Assembly: GCF_021389975.1 (NCBI RefSeq)
Contig: NZ_CP089981.1
Coordinates: 1,134,501-1,198,500 of the forward strand
Length of the DNA stretch: 64,000 nt
Direction of reading: 5' to 3'
Origin: Fulvivirga ulvae
Lineage (GTDB): Bacteria > Bacteroidota > Bacteroidia > Cytophagales > Cyclobacteriaceae
In this document: positions 20,018 to 29,102 of the stretch, piece by piece
Layout: every line of letters starts with the position of its first letter
Position numbering within the stretch: position 1 is the stretch's first letter
Position numbers and translations under genes: made by a program
Notes under the pieces: model-generated
Told to the model about the DNA's origin: nothing
The model's database searches: none
Seen by the model: only the letters and a program-made list of their open reading frames with translations

Positions 20018-22213
20018 ATGAAACACCTTTTACTCCTTTCAATTTTACTCTTTTCATTTACAATTTCAGGTCAGGACCTTTATGAAGTCCCGAAGATTAA
20101 CTCACCCGTAGTGCTCGATGGCATAGTTGATGAACCGGCCTGGGATTCCGTCACACCATTTCCTATGACCATGTATACTCCTGTATATGAGGGTGAAATG
20201 ACAGAAAAAACAGAAATACGGATGGCCTACGATGACGAATACATCTATTTCTCCGGCATCTTTCTAGACTCTGACCCTGAAGGTATCCAGGGCAATTCTT
20301 TGATCAGGGACGGTGACCCGGGTGGAGATTTTTTCAACGTAATGCTCGACACTTACAATGACAATGAAAATTTCAATACCTTCAGTACCATGCCTTCCGG
20401 CAATCGGCTGGATGCCGAAATACTGAATGATGCAGAAGGCGACCAGTCAAAAATATTCAATGCCAGCTGGAATACCTTCTGGAGCGTGGCCACAACTCAG
20501 GACGACCGGGGCTGGTATGCCGAAATGCGTATTCCCTTTTCCAGCCTGCGCTTTGACGATAAAAATGAAGACATAATTTTCGGCCTGATCGTACACCGCC
20601 TGGTAGGCAGAAAAAATGAGCGCCAGACTTATCCGGCTATTCCTCCAAACTGGAACATGGCACCCTGGAAACCTTCAAGGGCGCAAAAAATATTGATCAA
20701 AGGCATCCACCGAAAAAATCCTGTTTATTTCACCCCATATGTATTGGGCAGGATACGTGAGAATAATATCCATGACAGTACAGAAAATAGAATAATTAAC
20801 CATGCTGATACTGATGCTGAAATCGGCCTGGATATCAAGTACGCCATAAGTTCAAACCTTACGCTTGATTTGACACTGAATACAGATTTTGCCCAGGTGG
20901 AAGCTGATAATGTACAGGTGAATCTCAGCCGGTTTTCGTTATTCTTTCCTGAAAAAAGGCAGTTTTTCCAGGAAAGGTCCGGGGTATTTAATTTTGCTAC
21001 CAGCACCATCTCTCAAAACCGGATATTCCACAGCCGCAGGATCGGCCTGGATGAAAATGGCAACCTGCTCAGGGTTTATGGCGGCGGACGGCTGGTCGGA
21101 CGGTTCAAAAATTTTGATGTAGCCGTCCTCTCCATGCAGACGGAAGGAAGCTCCCCTGACATCAGTTCAGAAAACTTTGGGGTGATCAGGCTCCGTAAAA
21201 GGGTGTTTAATCCTTATTCATTCGTCGGCACCATGTTCACTTCCAGGCTGGACTCCGAAGGCAATTATAATGTGGTAGCAGGTGCAGATGCCTTTCTCCG
21301 CATATCAGGCCCCTACTACCTGACCCTGAAAGGTGGCCATGTGTTTTCTGATAACCTCGACAACTCTGACAATTCGCTCGCCTATCTCAGGTGGGAAAGA
21401 AGGGCGGTCTCGGGACTAGGTTATTTTGTGGAAGCAGAACATGTAGGCAAAAATTTTGAACCCGGAGTAGGTTTCATACTTCGAAAAGATAACCTGGCAT
21501 TGAATCAAAACGTAATCTACGGCATTTTTATTGACGGCCAATGGCTAAGGAAATTCGAACCTTTTATTAACAATTCTATTTACCTGAGAAATGATGATTA
21601 TTCTTTGGAGACCATATCAACAGAACCCGGATTACTCACTTCATTTGTCAGCGGCGCTGATCTTTCTCTTTCGGTAGTAAGGGTCTATGATGAAGTAATC
21701 AACGGTTTCAGTTTATCGGATGAGAGCTATGTGCCTGCCGGTAATTATACCTATTCTTCATTCAAAGCCAGCTATAATATGAACGCCGGCCAAAAAATGA
21801 AGGTAAACTTAAGCTCTGAAGTGGGGCGGTTTTATGATGGAGATAAAACCTCCTTTTCAGTATCACCTGCCTGGAACCAATCCAAACATTTTGGAATTAC
21901 TCTGAATTATACTTTCAACCGGATTGAATTTGCTGAAAGAGATCAACTGCTCAGGGCTGACATTGCCAGCGCTACGATACTGGCCGCCCTGGATACTCAG
22001 TGGTCCTTAAGATCATTGGTGCAATACTCCCAGGTTAACCATAAAGTGGCAATCAATACAGGCCTCCGGTATAACAAGAAGGAAGGTAATGATCTTTACC
22101 TGGTTTACAACCAGGTTACCAATACTGCTGACCGGGATATTGAGGGCACAGCATTACCAGGAACTGAAAGCTGGAGTCTGACATTAAAGTATACTTATAC
22201 CTTAATCAAATAA
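20018..22213 (+). CDS. Exported DUF5916 protein with N-terminal CBM9-like domain
   Basis: The start at 20018 is chosen because it begins a clean signal peptide (MKHLLLLSILLFSFTISGQ); the longer frame from 19973 would put 15 polar residues in front. The mature protein opens with a carbohydrate-binding-family-9-like domain (PVVLDGIVDEPAWD, then YDDEYIYFSGIF and GWYAEMRIPFSSLRF), followed by the DUF5916 region (LTLDLTLNTDFAQVEAD, FFPEKRQFFQERSG), which in this family is predicted to form an outer-membrane-like beta barrel. About 731 residues in total. Function is not established; members are common in Bacteroidota and are often near peptidases or uptake systems, but nothing nearby assigns a substrate. 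It faces the AraC-family gene tail to tail. Confidence 0.85.
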   Translation: MKHLLLLSILLFSFTISGQDLYEVPKINSPVVLDGIVDEPAWDSVTPFPMTMYTPVYEGEMTEKTEIRMAYDDEYIYFSGIFLDSDPEGIQGNSLIRDGDPGGDFFNVMLDTYNDNENFNTFSTMPSGNRLDAEILNDAEGDQSKIFNASWNTFWSVATTQDDRGWYAEMRIPFSSLRFDDKNEDIIFGLIVHRLVGRKNERQTYPAIPPNWNMAPWKPSRAQKILIKGIHRKNPVYFTPYVLGRIRENNIHDSTENRIINHADTDAEIGLDIKYAISSNLTLDLTLNTDFAQVEADNVQVNLSRFSLFFPEKRQFFQERSGVFNFATSTISQNRIFHSRRIGLDENGNLLRVYGGGRLVGRFKNFDVAVLSMQTEGSSPDISSENFGVIRLRKRVFNPYSFVGTMFTSRLDSEGNYNVVAGADAFLRISGPYYLTLKGGHVFSDNLDNSDNSLAYLRWERRAVSGLGYFVEAEHVGKNFEPGVGFILRKDNLALNQNVIYGIFIDGQWLRKFEPFINNSIYLRNDDYSLETISTEPGLLTSFVSGADLSLSVVRVYDEVINGFSLSDESYVPAGNYTYSSFKASYNMNAGQKMKVNLSSEVGRFYDGDKTSFSVSPAWNQSKHFGITLNYTFNRIEFAERDQLLRADIASATILAALDTQWSLRSLVQYSQVNHKVAINTGLRYNKKEGNDLYLVYNQVTNTADRDIEGTALPGTESWSLTLKYTYTLIK

Positions 22214-22229
22214 ATTGCAGGCATACTGG

Positions 22230-23108
22230 TTATGTCTTTAAAGATTTGTACTTCGCTGCAAACTGAGATGGACTCAATCCGGTCCACTTTTTAAAAACAC
22301 GCGAAAAGTATGCATAATCATCATAACCCAGCGCCTCGGCAATGGTAGAAAGCGGGTCTCCTACATAGACAAGCATTCTTTTGGCCTCAAGCAGTATTCG
22401 TTCGGTGATGAGTTGGGTAGTCGTTTTCCCTAAGGTCTCGCGGGTAAGTCTGTTAAGATGTTTGGGGGTAATATTCATCATATCGGCGTAGGCCGCGGGA
22501 GATTTTTGACTCCGGTAATATGTTTCTATCAATTGCTCCAGCCGGTTGACCTGCAAGGAATAAACCGCCGAATTAAATGTCAAAGCCTTGCTTTCACCAA
22601 GGTAAACCCGGCTGAGCTCGATATAAATCAAATTTAGCAGCGAAGATATTTTTTGTCGACTGAAAAATCCTTTGTGGATATATTCACCATAAACTGATTC
22701 AAAAAAAGGCAAAATGTGCTTTACGGATTCAGCCTTAAGCATAATCGCAGGCTGGTTATGCACTGAATAAAAAAACGGAAAGTTGCGAATGGAATGATCG
22801 GTGAAGCCCATTTCAAAAAACTCCCTGGTATGGAAAAATATGTATCCATCAATATCCTCAGAAAGCTCCCAGTGGTGAGTCTGTCCCGGATAAAGAAAAA
22901 AAACACTGCCCGGGAGGATGGTATAACTGTCAAAATCTATTTCATGTACCCCTGACCCTTTAGTGAAAAGTACCGTCAGAAAGAAATCGTGCTTGTGGGG
23001 GACACTAATGGACTGGTGGTGATGGAGCAAATGATCTTTAAAAGTATTGCAATAAAAATCAGCAGATACCTTTTCTGACTCAAACAGGCCAATGTTCAAT
23101 ATTTTCAT
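22230..23108 (-). CDS. AraC-family transcriptional regulator
   Basis: 292 residues. The N-terminal half is a cupin-like sensing domain (HHQSISVPHKHDFFLTVLF, GSVFFLYPGQTHHWEL). The C-terminal 100 residues are the double helix-turn-helix of AraC/XylS regulators: AAYADMMNITPKHLNRLTRE, then STIAEALGYDDYAYFSRVFK and the closing KWTGLSPSQFA. It is divergent from the DUF983 gene. A TATATTTG box, matching the Bacteroidota -7 element, lies at 23145-23152 on the - strand about 37 bases upstream, but no TTG box is seen at the right distance. The target genes and ligand cannot be read from the sequence; the family usually controls sugar or stress genes, sometimes its divergent neighbour. Confidence 0.92.
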   Translation of the reverse strand: MKILNIGLFESEKVSADFYCNTFKDHLLHHHQSISVPHKHDFFLTVLFTKGSGVHEIDFDSYTILPGSVFFLYPGQTHHWELSEDIDGYIFFHTREFFEMGFTDHSIRNFPFFYSVHNQPAIMLKAESVKHILPFFESVYGEYIHKGFFSRQKISSLLNLIYIELSRVYLGESKALTFNSAVYSLQVNRLEQLIETYYRSQKSPAAYADMMNITPKHLNRLTRETLGKTTTQLITERILLEAKRMLVYVGDPLSTIAEALGYDDYAYFSRVFKKWTGLSPSQFAAKYKSLKT

Positions 23109-23213
23109 TTGAATAAATTAAAATAACATAATGTCCTGAAAGTACAAATATATACAACATTATGCTAACCGTTACTAATCCGTAAATAGCGACATTTGTA
23201 TTGTAAAATCACA

Positions 23214-23564
23214 ATGAATATGGCCCATCCAATTGTAAATATTATCAAAGGAAAATGTCCTGAATGTGGAAATGGACAAGTATTTGAGACGAAGGGAAAT
23301 CCGGCTCTTCTTAAAATGCCAAAAATGCACGAACACTGCTCACATTGCAGGTTCAGGTTTGAAAAAGAACCCGGATATTTTATAGGAGCTATGTATGTAA
23401 GCTATGCGCTTACCCTGGTAGAAATGATCGCGATATTTATCTTATTCTATTTTATACCGGGCGTTAACCTTAATCATTTCATTTATATTATGATACCGGT
23501 TCTCCTGCTATTGAGCATGTTCAATTTCAGGATGGCCCGTATGATCTGGATGTATATTATCTGA
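23214..23564 (+). CDS. DUF983 small membrane protein
   Basis: About 116 residues. The N-terminus carries a zinc-ribbon-like pair, KCPECGNG and HCSHCRFRF, followed by FEKEPGYFIGAMYVSYAL and two hydrophobic membrane segments (LTLVEMIAIFILFYFIPGV and FIYIMIPVLLLLSMF), the standard DUF983 layout. The start at ATG 23214 is preferred over the upstream TTG at 23196; ATG 23220 is also possible. The role of the family is unknown. It stands alone, divergent from the AraC gene. Confidence 0.85.
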   Translation: MNMAHPIVNIIKGKCPECGNGQVFETKGNPALLKMPKMHEHCSHCRFRFEKEPGYFIGAMYVSYALTLVEMIAIFILFYFIPGVNLNHFIYIMIPVLLLLSMFNFRMARMIWMYII

Positions 23565-23581
23565 TTATTTGTATAAATAAA

Positions 23582-23610
23582 AGCCCCACAGAAGTGATAT
23601 CTATGGGGCT
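23582..23610 (-). terminator. Rho-independent terminator (possibly bidirectional)
   Basis: Arms AGCCCCA (23582-23588) and TGGGGCT (23604-23610) pair perfectly around a 15-base loop. On the - strand the hairpin is followed by TTTTATTTAT, so it should end the protease gene that stops at 23630. The + strand side lacks a good T-tract. Confidence 0.7.
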
Positions 23611-23629
23611 CTCCATCATTAAGCACAGT

Positions 23630-24784
23630 TTAGTGGCAGCATGTTTGTGTTGACCACAAAGCAGAATTATTGCGATAGATAACTACATTACCATCATTTT
23701 GCGCAACCAGCCATGCTCCCGGATTACCATGGGTATTTGATGACCATCTGGCACGGTTCAGGTTGTCGTATAACACGAGATTACCATCAGTCTGCATAAT
23801 ACACCTCGTTACAGGCAGACCATGGGTGTTGCTCGACCACAGTGGGACATTAATCTTGTAAAGCACCAGGTTGCCATCACCTTGCATGACAAAAGTGAAG
23901 CGATTATCAGGAGATTTTATGGACTGACCACTGGTGAGCTGCTCCCCGGGAAGTAGCTTATCCGGACCGGGAGGAGGAACGGTGGGTGTAGCATACAAAA
24001 CCTCCATGCCCTTTTTATCATAGAAAGACAGTCCGCCCCAGTTGTTGCCACAGGTGCTTCCATTCATAACAGACGCTCCGTCAGACGTGGGTGTACCCGG
24101 AATATGGATGGCGGTAGATTCACCCTGCGACTGCCAGTTGGTATGGCGAAAACCGATGCAATGCCCAATCTCATGAGCTACCAAAAGCCTCAACTGACTC
24201 GTACTGGTAAGTCCAAAGTTGATCAAAGTAGTTTCGGAGATGTCAACATTATTAAAAGGTCTTCCGTTTGAAAAGGGGAATCCGGCTCGACCACATACAT
24301 TGGTTCCAATGGCATTATTCCTCTTAACCACGATATCAGCTGATGATTGGGAATATACCCTTGAAAACTGGATCTCAGTACCTACCGCATTAAAAGCAGA
24401 AATGGCGGTATTGACGGCATCATTAAGGTTCAATGTACTAAAGGACGCCTGGTCCAGATAAATTCTGATATTTCTGTAAGCAGGTGCTACTACATAGGTA
24501 GAGCGCGCCTGCTCTTCGCGGCCATTGTGCACATCGCCATCAAAATGTGGCTCTTCCTTATAAAAAACGATATCACCTTCAGCTACATAGTGATCGTCAT
24601 ACGCCACAATATCTTCAATGGCTATGCCAGCATCGATAATGCGCCGGACCACGGGGTCATTGGGATCTACAACTCCTGTTTTGTCAGCCTCAGGCCGGGC
24701 TTCGAATTCATCGTTACAGCCTGTCATTCCTACTGCAATAAAAAGCAGCAGGCACAGGCCTAGTGCGCTAAATTTTAGTTTCAT
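23630..24784 (-). CDS. Secreted HEIGH-type (M57-like) metalloprotease lipoprotein with bulb-type lectin domain
   Basis: 384 residues. The N-terminus is a lipoprotein signal ending in GMTGC, so the protein should be anchored at the cell surface or periplasm. The middle domain has HEIGHCIGFRH with H204, E205, H208 and third ligand H214, plus ASVMNGSTC as a Met-turn; this is the metzincin pattern and the HEIGH form is the hallmark of the M57 dual-action peptidase family. The C-terminal 110 residues are a bulb-type mannose-lectin fold with three repeats of the Q-x-D-x-N-x-V-x-Y motif (MQGDGNLVLYK, MQTDGNLVLYD, AQNDGNVVIYR). The lectin part probably targets the protease to mannose-rich glycans (inference). 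It is followed by a strong terminator and is monocistronic. Confidence 0.88.
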   Translation of the reverse strand: MKLKFSALGLCLLLFIAVGMTGCNDEFEARPEADKTGVVDPNDPVVRRIIDAGIAIEDIVAYDDHYVAEGDIVFYKEEPHFDGDVHNGREEQARSTYVVAPAYRNIRIYLDQASFSTLNLNDAVNTAISAFNAVGTEIQFSRVYSQSSADIVVKRNNAIGTNVCGRAGFPFSNGRPFNNVDISETTLINFGLTSTSQLRLLVAHEIGHCIGFRHTNWQSQGESTAIHIPGTPTSDGASVMNGSTCGNNWGGLSFYDKKGMEVLYATPTVPPPGPDKLLPGEQLTSGQSIKSPDNRFTFVMQGDGNLVLYKINVPLWSSNTHGLPVTRCIMQTDGNLVLYDNLNRARWSSNTHGNPGAWLVAQNDGNVVIYRNNSALWSTQTCCH

Positions 24785-25297
24785 AATGTTTTTGGTTTAG
24801 TTGGGTTATGATTCTGTCGAAGGTGAAGTTAGCCAATATTGGTACCGGAAAACATGTCATTTTCAGACCGGCTCTTGCGCAGGTATGTTAATCGATCAAT
24901 CTATTTCACCCTTAGATCCACTTAGCCCAATGTTGCGGTTTTAAAGGCCGAAAATGTGTCTTGGGCATTGTTAATAGCGGTTTATATCTTTCTTGGAGAC
25001 AACAGGTTAAAAAATTTTCAATGATAAACATTGCCGTTATACCAGACCAGAGTGCCGGCTGCCCGGATAATGATATCTACTAAAAATCATCAAGTTTGCG
25101 GGATGTGGCTTGTTGTAATATTTTCTAGCCAATATGCCGGGTGAACAGGTTTTTTTCAAACGTCAGGTCTTAGAAGGTACGCATGGACTCTATTGCATTC
25201 CTTTGCGTTGAGCCAGAGACTGTATTTAGCCTTTATCACTGCAGGGTAAGCGTAACAACAGCAGACACTGGCAACAGTCTCATGGCTCATGGAGCTT
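24785..25297. other. Intergenic region
   Basis: About 510 bases with no supported gene. Short frames on the + strand (for example 25183-25386) show no protein-like character. The first part should contain the promoter of the leftward protease gene. Confidence 0.4.
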
Positions 25298-25693
25298 TCA
25301 GGCTAGTGCGCTTCTGGCAGGCACTTCCTTTCTGCCTTCCAGGCGATGATAATAGGTATAAGAAACCATCAAAATACCTAGAATGATCAATGGAAATACA
25401 GTTTGGAACCCAAAGCCATCAATAACCCAATGGCTGACGCATGCCGCTATAAAATCAAATACAAAACCGGCATACGCCCACTCCTTTAACCTTTTGGGTA
25501 CAGACGGAATAACTAATGCCAATACACCAAGAACTTTAAAAACAGTAAGCATTACCCCAAAGTATTCCGGGTAACCCAGGTGAGCAATTCCTTCTTTTGC
25601 CAGCTCAGTTTGTGAAGTAAGGGCGGGCATTACACCTTCAAACAGAAATATAAAGCCTGTCGCGATCCAGAAAATAATTTTATCCTTTTTCAT
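25298..25693 (-). CDS. DoxX-like integral membrane protein
   Basis: 131 residues with four hydrophobic segments (IIFWIATGFIFLFEGVMP, FGVMLTVFKVLGVLALVIP, FVFDFIAACVSHWVI, FPLIILGILMVSYTYY) and the LKEWAYAGFVFDF motif of the DoxX-like family. A clear paralogue lies at 42901-43275, sharing the N-terminal IIFWIAT and the KEWAYAG/REWAYAG segments. The biochemical role of this subgroup is unknown. It stands alone, with about 430 bases of non-coding DNA upstream before the tRNA gene. Confidence 0.85.
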   Translation of the reverse strand: MKKDKIIFWIATGFIFLFEGVMPALTSQTELAKEGIAHLGYPEYFGVMLTVFKVLGVLALVIPSVPKRLKEWAYAGFVFDFIAACVSHWVIDGFGFQTVFPLIILGILMVSYTYYHRLEGRKEVPARSALA

Positions 25694-26062
25694 AGTTGTG
25701 TTTTTTATGTTTTGTTGACATTGTAAAGATGGGTTGTAAAACCATAACTTATGAGGGGTAAAAACGGCGTTTGTATGGGGAGGATGCGGCAGGGATCACA
25801 AGATCATAGTTCTCACATTAGCTCACCGACGTAAGAAACTATCTCAGTGGCTTCATTAATAGTTAAATTGAACAAAAAACCTTTGATCCTAGGTAATTCC
25901 ATCACACTGTTTCTGTTGATAAAATCAGGTATTACCCAATTTTTGATGAAAAACTTTTGTTATTAAAGCATTAGATCTAAATCATTCTTTAATACTTGTA
26001 CATGGGATATCAAGAGCATGTGAAAAAATATTAAAAATATATGCCATACCTTTCATTAGGTA
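25694..26062. other. Intergenic region upstream of tRNA-Asp
   Basis: About 370 bases without a gene. It lies between the divergent DoxX-like gene and the tRNA promoter and is AT-rich with no recognisable element besides the promoter listed separately. Confidence 0.4.
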
Positions 26063-26093
26063 TTGCATAATAAGATTTGGAATTATACATTTG
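26063..26093 (+). promoter_or_regulatory. Bacteroidota-type promoter of the tRNA-Asp gene
   Basis: TTG at 26063-26065, a 20-base spacer, then TACATTTG at 26086-26093. This matches the TTG / TAnnTTTG consensus of the primary sigma factor in Bacteroidota, and the tRNA starts 31 bases after the -7 box. Confidence 0.7.
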
Positions 26094-26124
26094 CAGCCCC
26101 TTAAACGATAGGGGAAATAAATAC

Positions 26125-26198
26125 GGTCTGGTAGTTCAGCTGGTTAGAATGCCTGCCTGTCACGCAGGAGGTCGCGGGTTCGAGTCCCGTCCAGACCG
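26125..26198 (+). tRNA. tRNA-Asp (anticodon GTC)
   Basis: 74 bases. The acceptor arms GGTCTGG and CCAGACC pair fully with discriminator G at 26198. The anticodon arm is CCTGC-CTGTCAC-GCAGG with GTC in the loop, and the T arm has GGTTCGAGTCC. The genomic 3' end continues CAG, so the CCA tail is not encoded and must be added after transcription. Confidence 0.96.
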
Positions 26199-26215
26199 CA
26201 GCATAAAATAAAACC

Positions 26216-26248
26216 AACCCTCCAAGGGTTCGAAACCCTTGGAGGGTT
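26216..26248. repeat. REP-like palindrome, copy 1
   Basis: Perfect inverted repeat of 15-base arms (AACCCTCCAAGGGTT) around CGA. It starts 17 bases after tRNA-Asp and lies 4 bases past the stop codon of the leftward REP-associated transposase, so it could also act as its 3' end structure. It is one of four copies in the window. Confidence 0.9.
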
Positions 26249-26252
26249 GTGT

Positions 26253-26876
26253 TCATTCAAGCGACACAACATCCTCCTTTTTTAGTTCCCGGTGCACTTC
26301 AACAAACTCCTTTCTCCCTCCAAACCATTGTAGTCCCTCTTCTCTGGCTATTTTAGTCCGTTTTTCCAGTAAATAGCTATGATATGAACTGTGCGGCCAA
26401 TCTTCGGCATCCGTCACAAAACCATGGTGAATAGGATTATTGTGTATATAGACGATGAGGCTTGTGAAATAAGTGTCGCTCTCCACTGGTTTTCTATTGA
26501 AGTTTGGCGTAAAGAGGCTGCCTTTGCGGGTGTAGCGTTTGTTGTAGGCTTGAGTATAGCCGTTGAGCAAATGTGAAAATTGTTTGCTTACTGCCATTGA
26601 AAACCCTCCAAGGGTTTCGAACCCTTGGAGGGTTGGCTTTTTCAATTTCAAGAATTCAAGAACCTCCTCTTCATCCCTCACCCTAATCATAAAATGCACA
26701 TGGTTCGGCATCAAACAATAAGCAAAAGTCTCGGCTATAGGATGAATATATTCTGAATACTTGCTTAGAAAATAACGATAATTCTCGTCTTCCCTAAAAA
26801 GATTTTCGCTGCCATTGGCATGGGTATAGATGTGGTAAATTTCCTGGGGCTGTAGCGGGATGGTTTGTTGTCCCAT
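26253..26876 (-). CDS. REP-associated tyrosine transposase (RAYT, Y1 HUH family)
   Basis: About 207 residues; start ATG at 26876 is preferred over the upstream TTG at 26891. The HUH motif is in CLMPNHVHFMI, and the catalytic tyrosine region is YFTSLIVYIHNNPIHHG, typical of single-domain IS200-like proteins that act on hairpin REP sequences. Two copies of one 33-base palindrome are physically tied to it: one just after its stop codon and one inside the coding sequence in frame (26602-26634, encoding PTLQGFETLGG), in the stretch between EEEVLEF and MAVSKQF. The reading frame survives the insertion. Family knowledge says such enzymes process or spread REP elements. It is about 80 bases from the distal end of CRISPR array 1. 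Confidence 0.88.
   Translation of the reverse strand: MGQQTIPLQPQEIYHIYTHANGSENLFREDENYRYFLSKYSEYIHPIAETFAYCLMPNHVHFMIRVRDEEEVLEFLKLKKPTLQGFETLGGFSMAVSKQFSHLLNGYTQAYNKRYTRKGSLFTPNFNRKPVESDTYFTSLIVYIHNNPIHHGFVTDAEDWPHSSYHSYLLEKRTKIAREEGLQWFGGRKEFVEVHRELKKEDVVSLE
26602..26634. repeat. REP-like palindrome, copy 2, inside the RAYT gene
   Basis: Same 15-base arms as copy 1 around TCG. It sits inside the transposase reading frame and adds 11 codons without a stop. Both strands of this palindrome can be read through in this frame. Confidence 0.9.
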
Positions 26877-26953
26877 AAGATTTTGAAGCAATTATCTTAA
26901 ACAAATTCTCAAATGGGGCTCCCTAATTTAGCGCTAAATTGTATATAGTTAAC

Positions 26954-28633
26954 AGCAAATTTAATATTAGGTGCGATTAGAAGTCAACCCCTTTCAAGGG
27001 CAAAGCATCTCAGATATTTTATTTCAATTCCTCTCAGGTGCGATTAGAAGCGTTGCAGGGGCTACAAGTGGCGTTGCGGGTGCTGGATTTCAATTCCTCT
27101 CAGGTGCGATTAGAAGCTGCAGTGCGACTATCGTACCTTTAATACCTGGCTGATTTCAATTCCTCTCAGGTGCGATTAGAAGGTACCATCGGACATCATT
27201 AGTTCGGTATTAGCAGATTTCAATTCCTCTCAGGTGCGATTAGAAGTAATACCCTTCATGCTTTCTAACTATATTATAAGCATTTCAATTCCTCTCAGGT
27301 GCGATTAGAAGGATTTGAGTTTGTTCATTGCGTTTGCGTTTAAAAGATTTCAATTCCTCTCAGGTGCGATTAGAAGTAATGAGTTGTCGTAGTATTCAAC
27401 CTCTCCTGATCCGCATTTCAATTCCTCTCAGGTGCGATTAGAAGTCCTGCCGCTGTTGTTGCTTCTGCCATCTGTATTGATTTCAATTCCTCTCAGGTGC
27501 GATTAGAAGGCAGCTAAAAACAGAAGCGTTTACCCAGTTCCCCATTTCAATTCCTCTCAGGTGCGATTAGAAGACCCATTTTCTTATCTGGCTCTGCAAG
27601 ATTACGTTTTATTTCAATTCCTCTCAGGTGCGATTAGAAGAAAACCAGAACACCTGTAAAAAAAAGTTTTCCACAATTTCAATTCCTCTCAGGTGCGATT
27701 AGAAGTCATTATGAATATTATATAAAATAGCATGATAATGATTTCAATTCCTCTCAGGTGCGATTAGAAGAATAGTTGTTTTCATTTTATGAAACATTAG
27801 TTTTTCAATTTCAATTCCTCTCAGGTGCGATTAGAAGGATACAATCATAAGTGTCAATGAATTTAAGCTTAAGGATTTCAATTCCTCTCAGGTGCGATTA
27901 GAAGTCCTTATATTCCTTAGCGGTCATTGTTTCGCCTTCATTTCAATTCCTCTCAGGTGCGATTAGAAGTTCGATATAATAAGTGTCCGGAAAGTAAGCT
28001 CAAATCCATTTCAATTCCTCTCAGGTGCGATTAGAAGCCGGGCTGCTACTCGTAAAACAGGCTCAATTTCCATTTCAATTCCTCTCAGGTGCGATTAGAA
28101 GCTTTAAACAGATCATCGGTTATGCTTATAGACGTAGATTTCAATTCCTCTCAGGTGCGATTAGAAGCTGTTTGTACGATCCACAATTGTCTGATCGTAA
28201 GCTCATTTCAATTCCTCTCAGGTGCGATTAGAAGTGCCGTCAAAATGATTCTTATGTATGCTTTATCTCTATTTCAATTCCTCTCAGGTGCGATTAGAAG
28301 TAACAAAAACTTAGCAGAATACGCCTACGCTCAGGACTATTTCAATTCCTCTCAGGTGCGATTAGAAGAAAGTGATCCAAGACGGATTCAAAACCGAAAT
28401 TCTATTTCAATTCCTCTCAGGTGCGATTAGAAGTTAGTCAATATATGATGTACGAGTACTAAACATTATTATTTCAATTCCTCTCAGGTGCGATTAGAAG
28501 CGATAGTGTTTTTATTGAGGGTGAATGTAAGCCGGACAATTTCAATTCCTCTCAGGTGCGATTAGAAGTACGGCCTCACTTATTCAAACAAGCTCAGAAT
28601 TTAATTTCAATTCCTCTCAGGTGCGATTAGAAG
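26954..28633 (-). CRISPR. CRISPR array 1 (25 spacers)
   Basis: 25 full 30-base repeats plus one degenerate copy at 26954-26983; spacers are 34-38 bases. On the + strand each repeat begins ATTTCAATTCCTCTC and ends GATTAGAAG. Transcription should be leftward: on the - strand the repeat ends in ATTGAAAT, the usual crRNA 5' handle type for I-B systems, the worn repeat is at the left end, and the leader lies on the right next to cas2. Full repeats are essentially identical by eye, which suggests an intact and probably active array. First spacer after the leader is 28569-28603. Confidence 0.97.
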
Positions 28634-28840
28634 CCGTTAGGCTCAAGAGTAAAAATCGGCTCATTTCATAAATAAAACAACATGTCAAAGAACTTATTTA
28701 TCCCTCTAAATCGTCTACCTCTTATCATATAATTTATACGGGGGTTAGACGACACCAACAACTAACTGATTTACAATAAATTAAAATCAATCCAAGATAT
28801 GTACGACATGGATTCAGGGTGAAGTACACCAGACCGACGA
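28634..28840 (-). promoter_or_regulatory. Leader of CRISPR array 1
   Basis: AT-rich 207 bases between the last repeat and the cas2 stop codon. It aligns with the flank of array 2: both start CCGTTRGG next to the repeat, both have TAAATAAA about 35 bases in, TTATTTAT followed by AATCGTCT, and GACGAC near the far end. It also holds an inverted pair CGTCTA / TAGACG (around 28708-28754). The array promoter and integration signals should be here. Confidence 0.8.
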
Positions 28841-29101
28841 CTAAAGGAAGTTATCTATTTTATTTTTTTCATCGCCCACCACCTCTTTGTCCAGCCAGCG
28901 TTCATCTTTGCTTTTGAAGATAATCAGGCTATCGGTGTCTTCCATGATGCTTTTGGCCTCACTTTTAAGTCTCTTTAGCTTAACTTCGGAAAGCTCTCCT
29001 TCAAATACGGAGTTTTGGATCCAGTGCAGGTATCGTCGGCATAGTTTCAGCATCTTACCTACGCGTTTTTCATTGATATCGTACATCAGGATCACATACA
29101 T
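28841..29101 (-). CDS. cas2: CRISPR adaptation endonuclease Cas2
   Basis: 86 residues, the usual Cas2 size, with the N-terminal ferredoxin-fold start MYVILMYDINEKRVGKMLK carrying the conserved Asp after YV-strand, and the dimer-interface stretch IQNSVFEGELSEVKL. Cas2 forms a dimer that bridges two Cas1 dimers to capture and insert new spacers. Its start codon is one base past the cas1 stop, so the two are translationally linked. It is the last gene of the cas operon and lies directly before the leader of array 1. Confidence 0.96.
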   Translation of the reverse strand: MYVILMYDINEKRVGKMLKLCRRYLHWIQNSVFEGELSEVKLKRLKSEAKSIMEDTDSLIIFKSKDERWLDKEVVGDEKNKIDNFL

Positions 29102-29102
29102 A

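Noticed and set aside
22230..23108. Control of the DUF5916 gene by the adjacent AraC protein
   Set aside because: The two genes face each other tail to tail and share no promoter; no evidence of a link.
26216..26248. Plain terminator for the tRNA gene
   Set aside because: The palindrome has three further copies and a linked RAYT gene, so it is a REP-like element; no T-tract follows.
26954..28633. Rightward transcription of array 1 with handle ATTAGAAG
   Set aside because: The worn repeat is at the left end, the leader lies on the right, and the reverse strand gives the usual ATTGAAAT handle.
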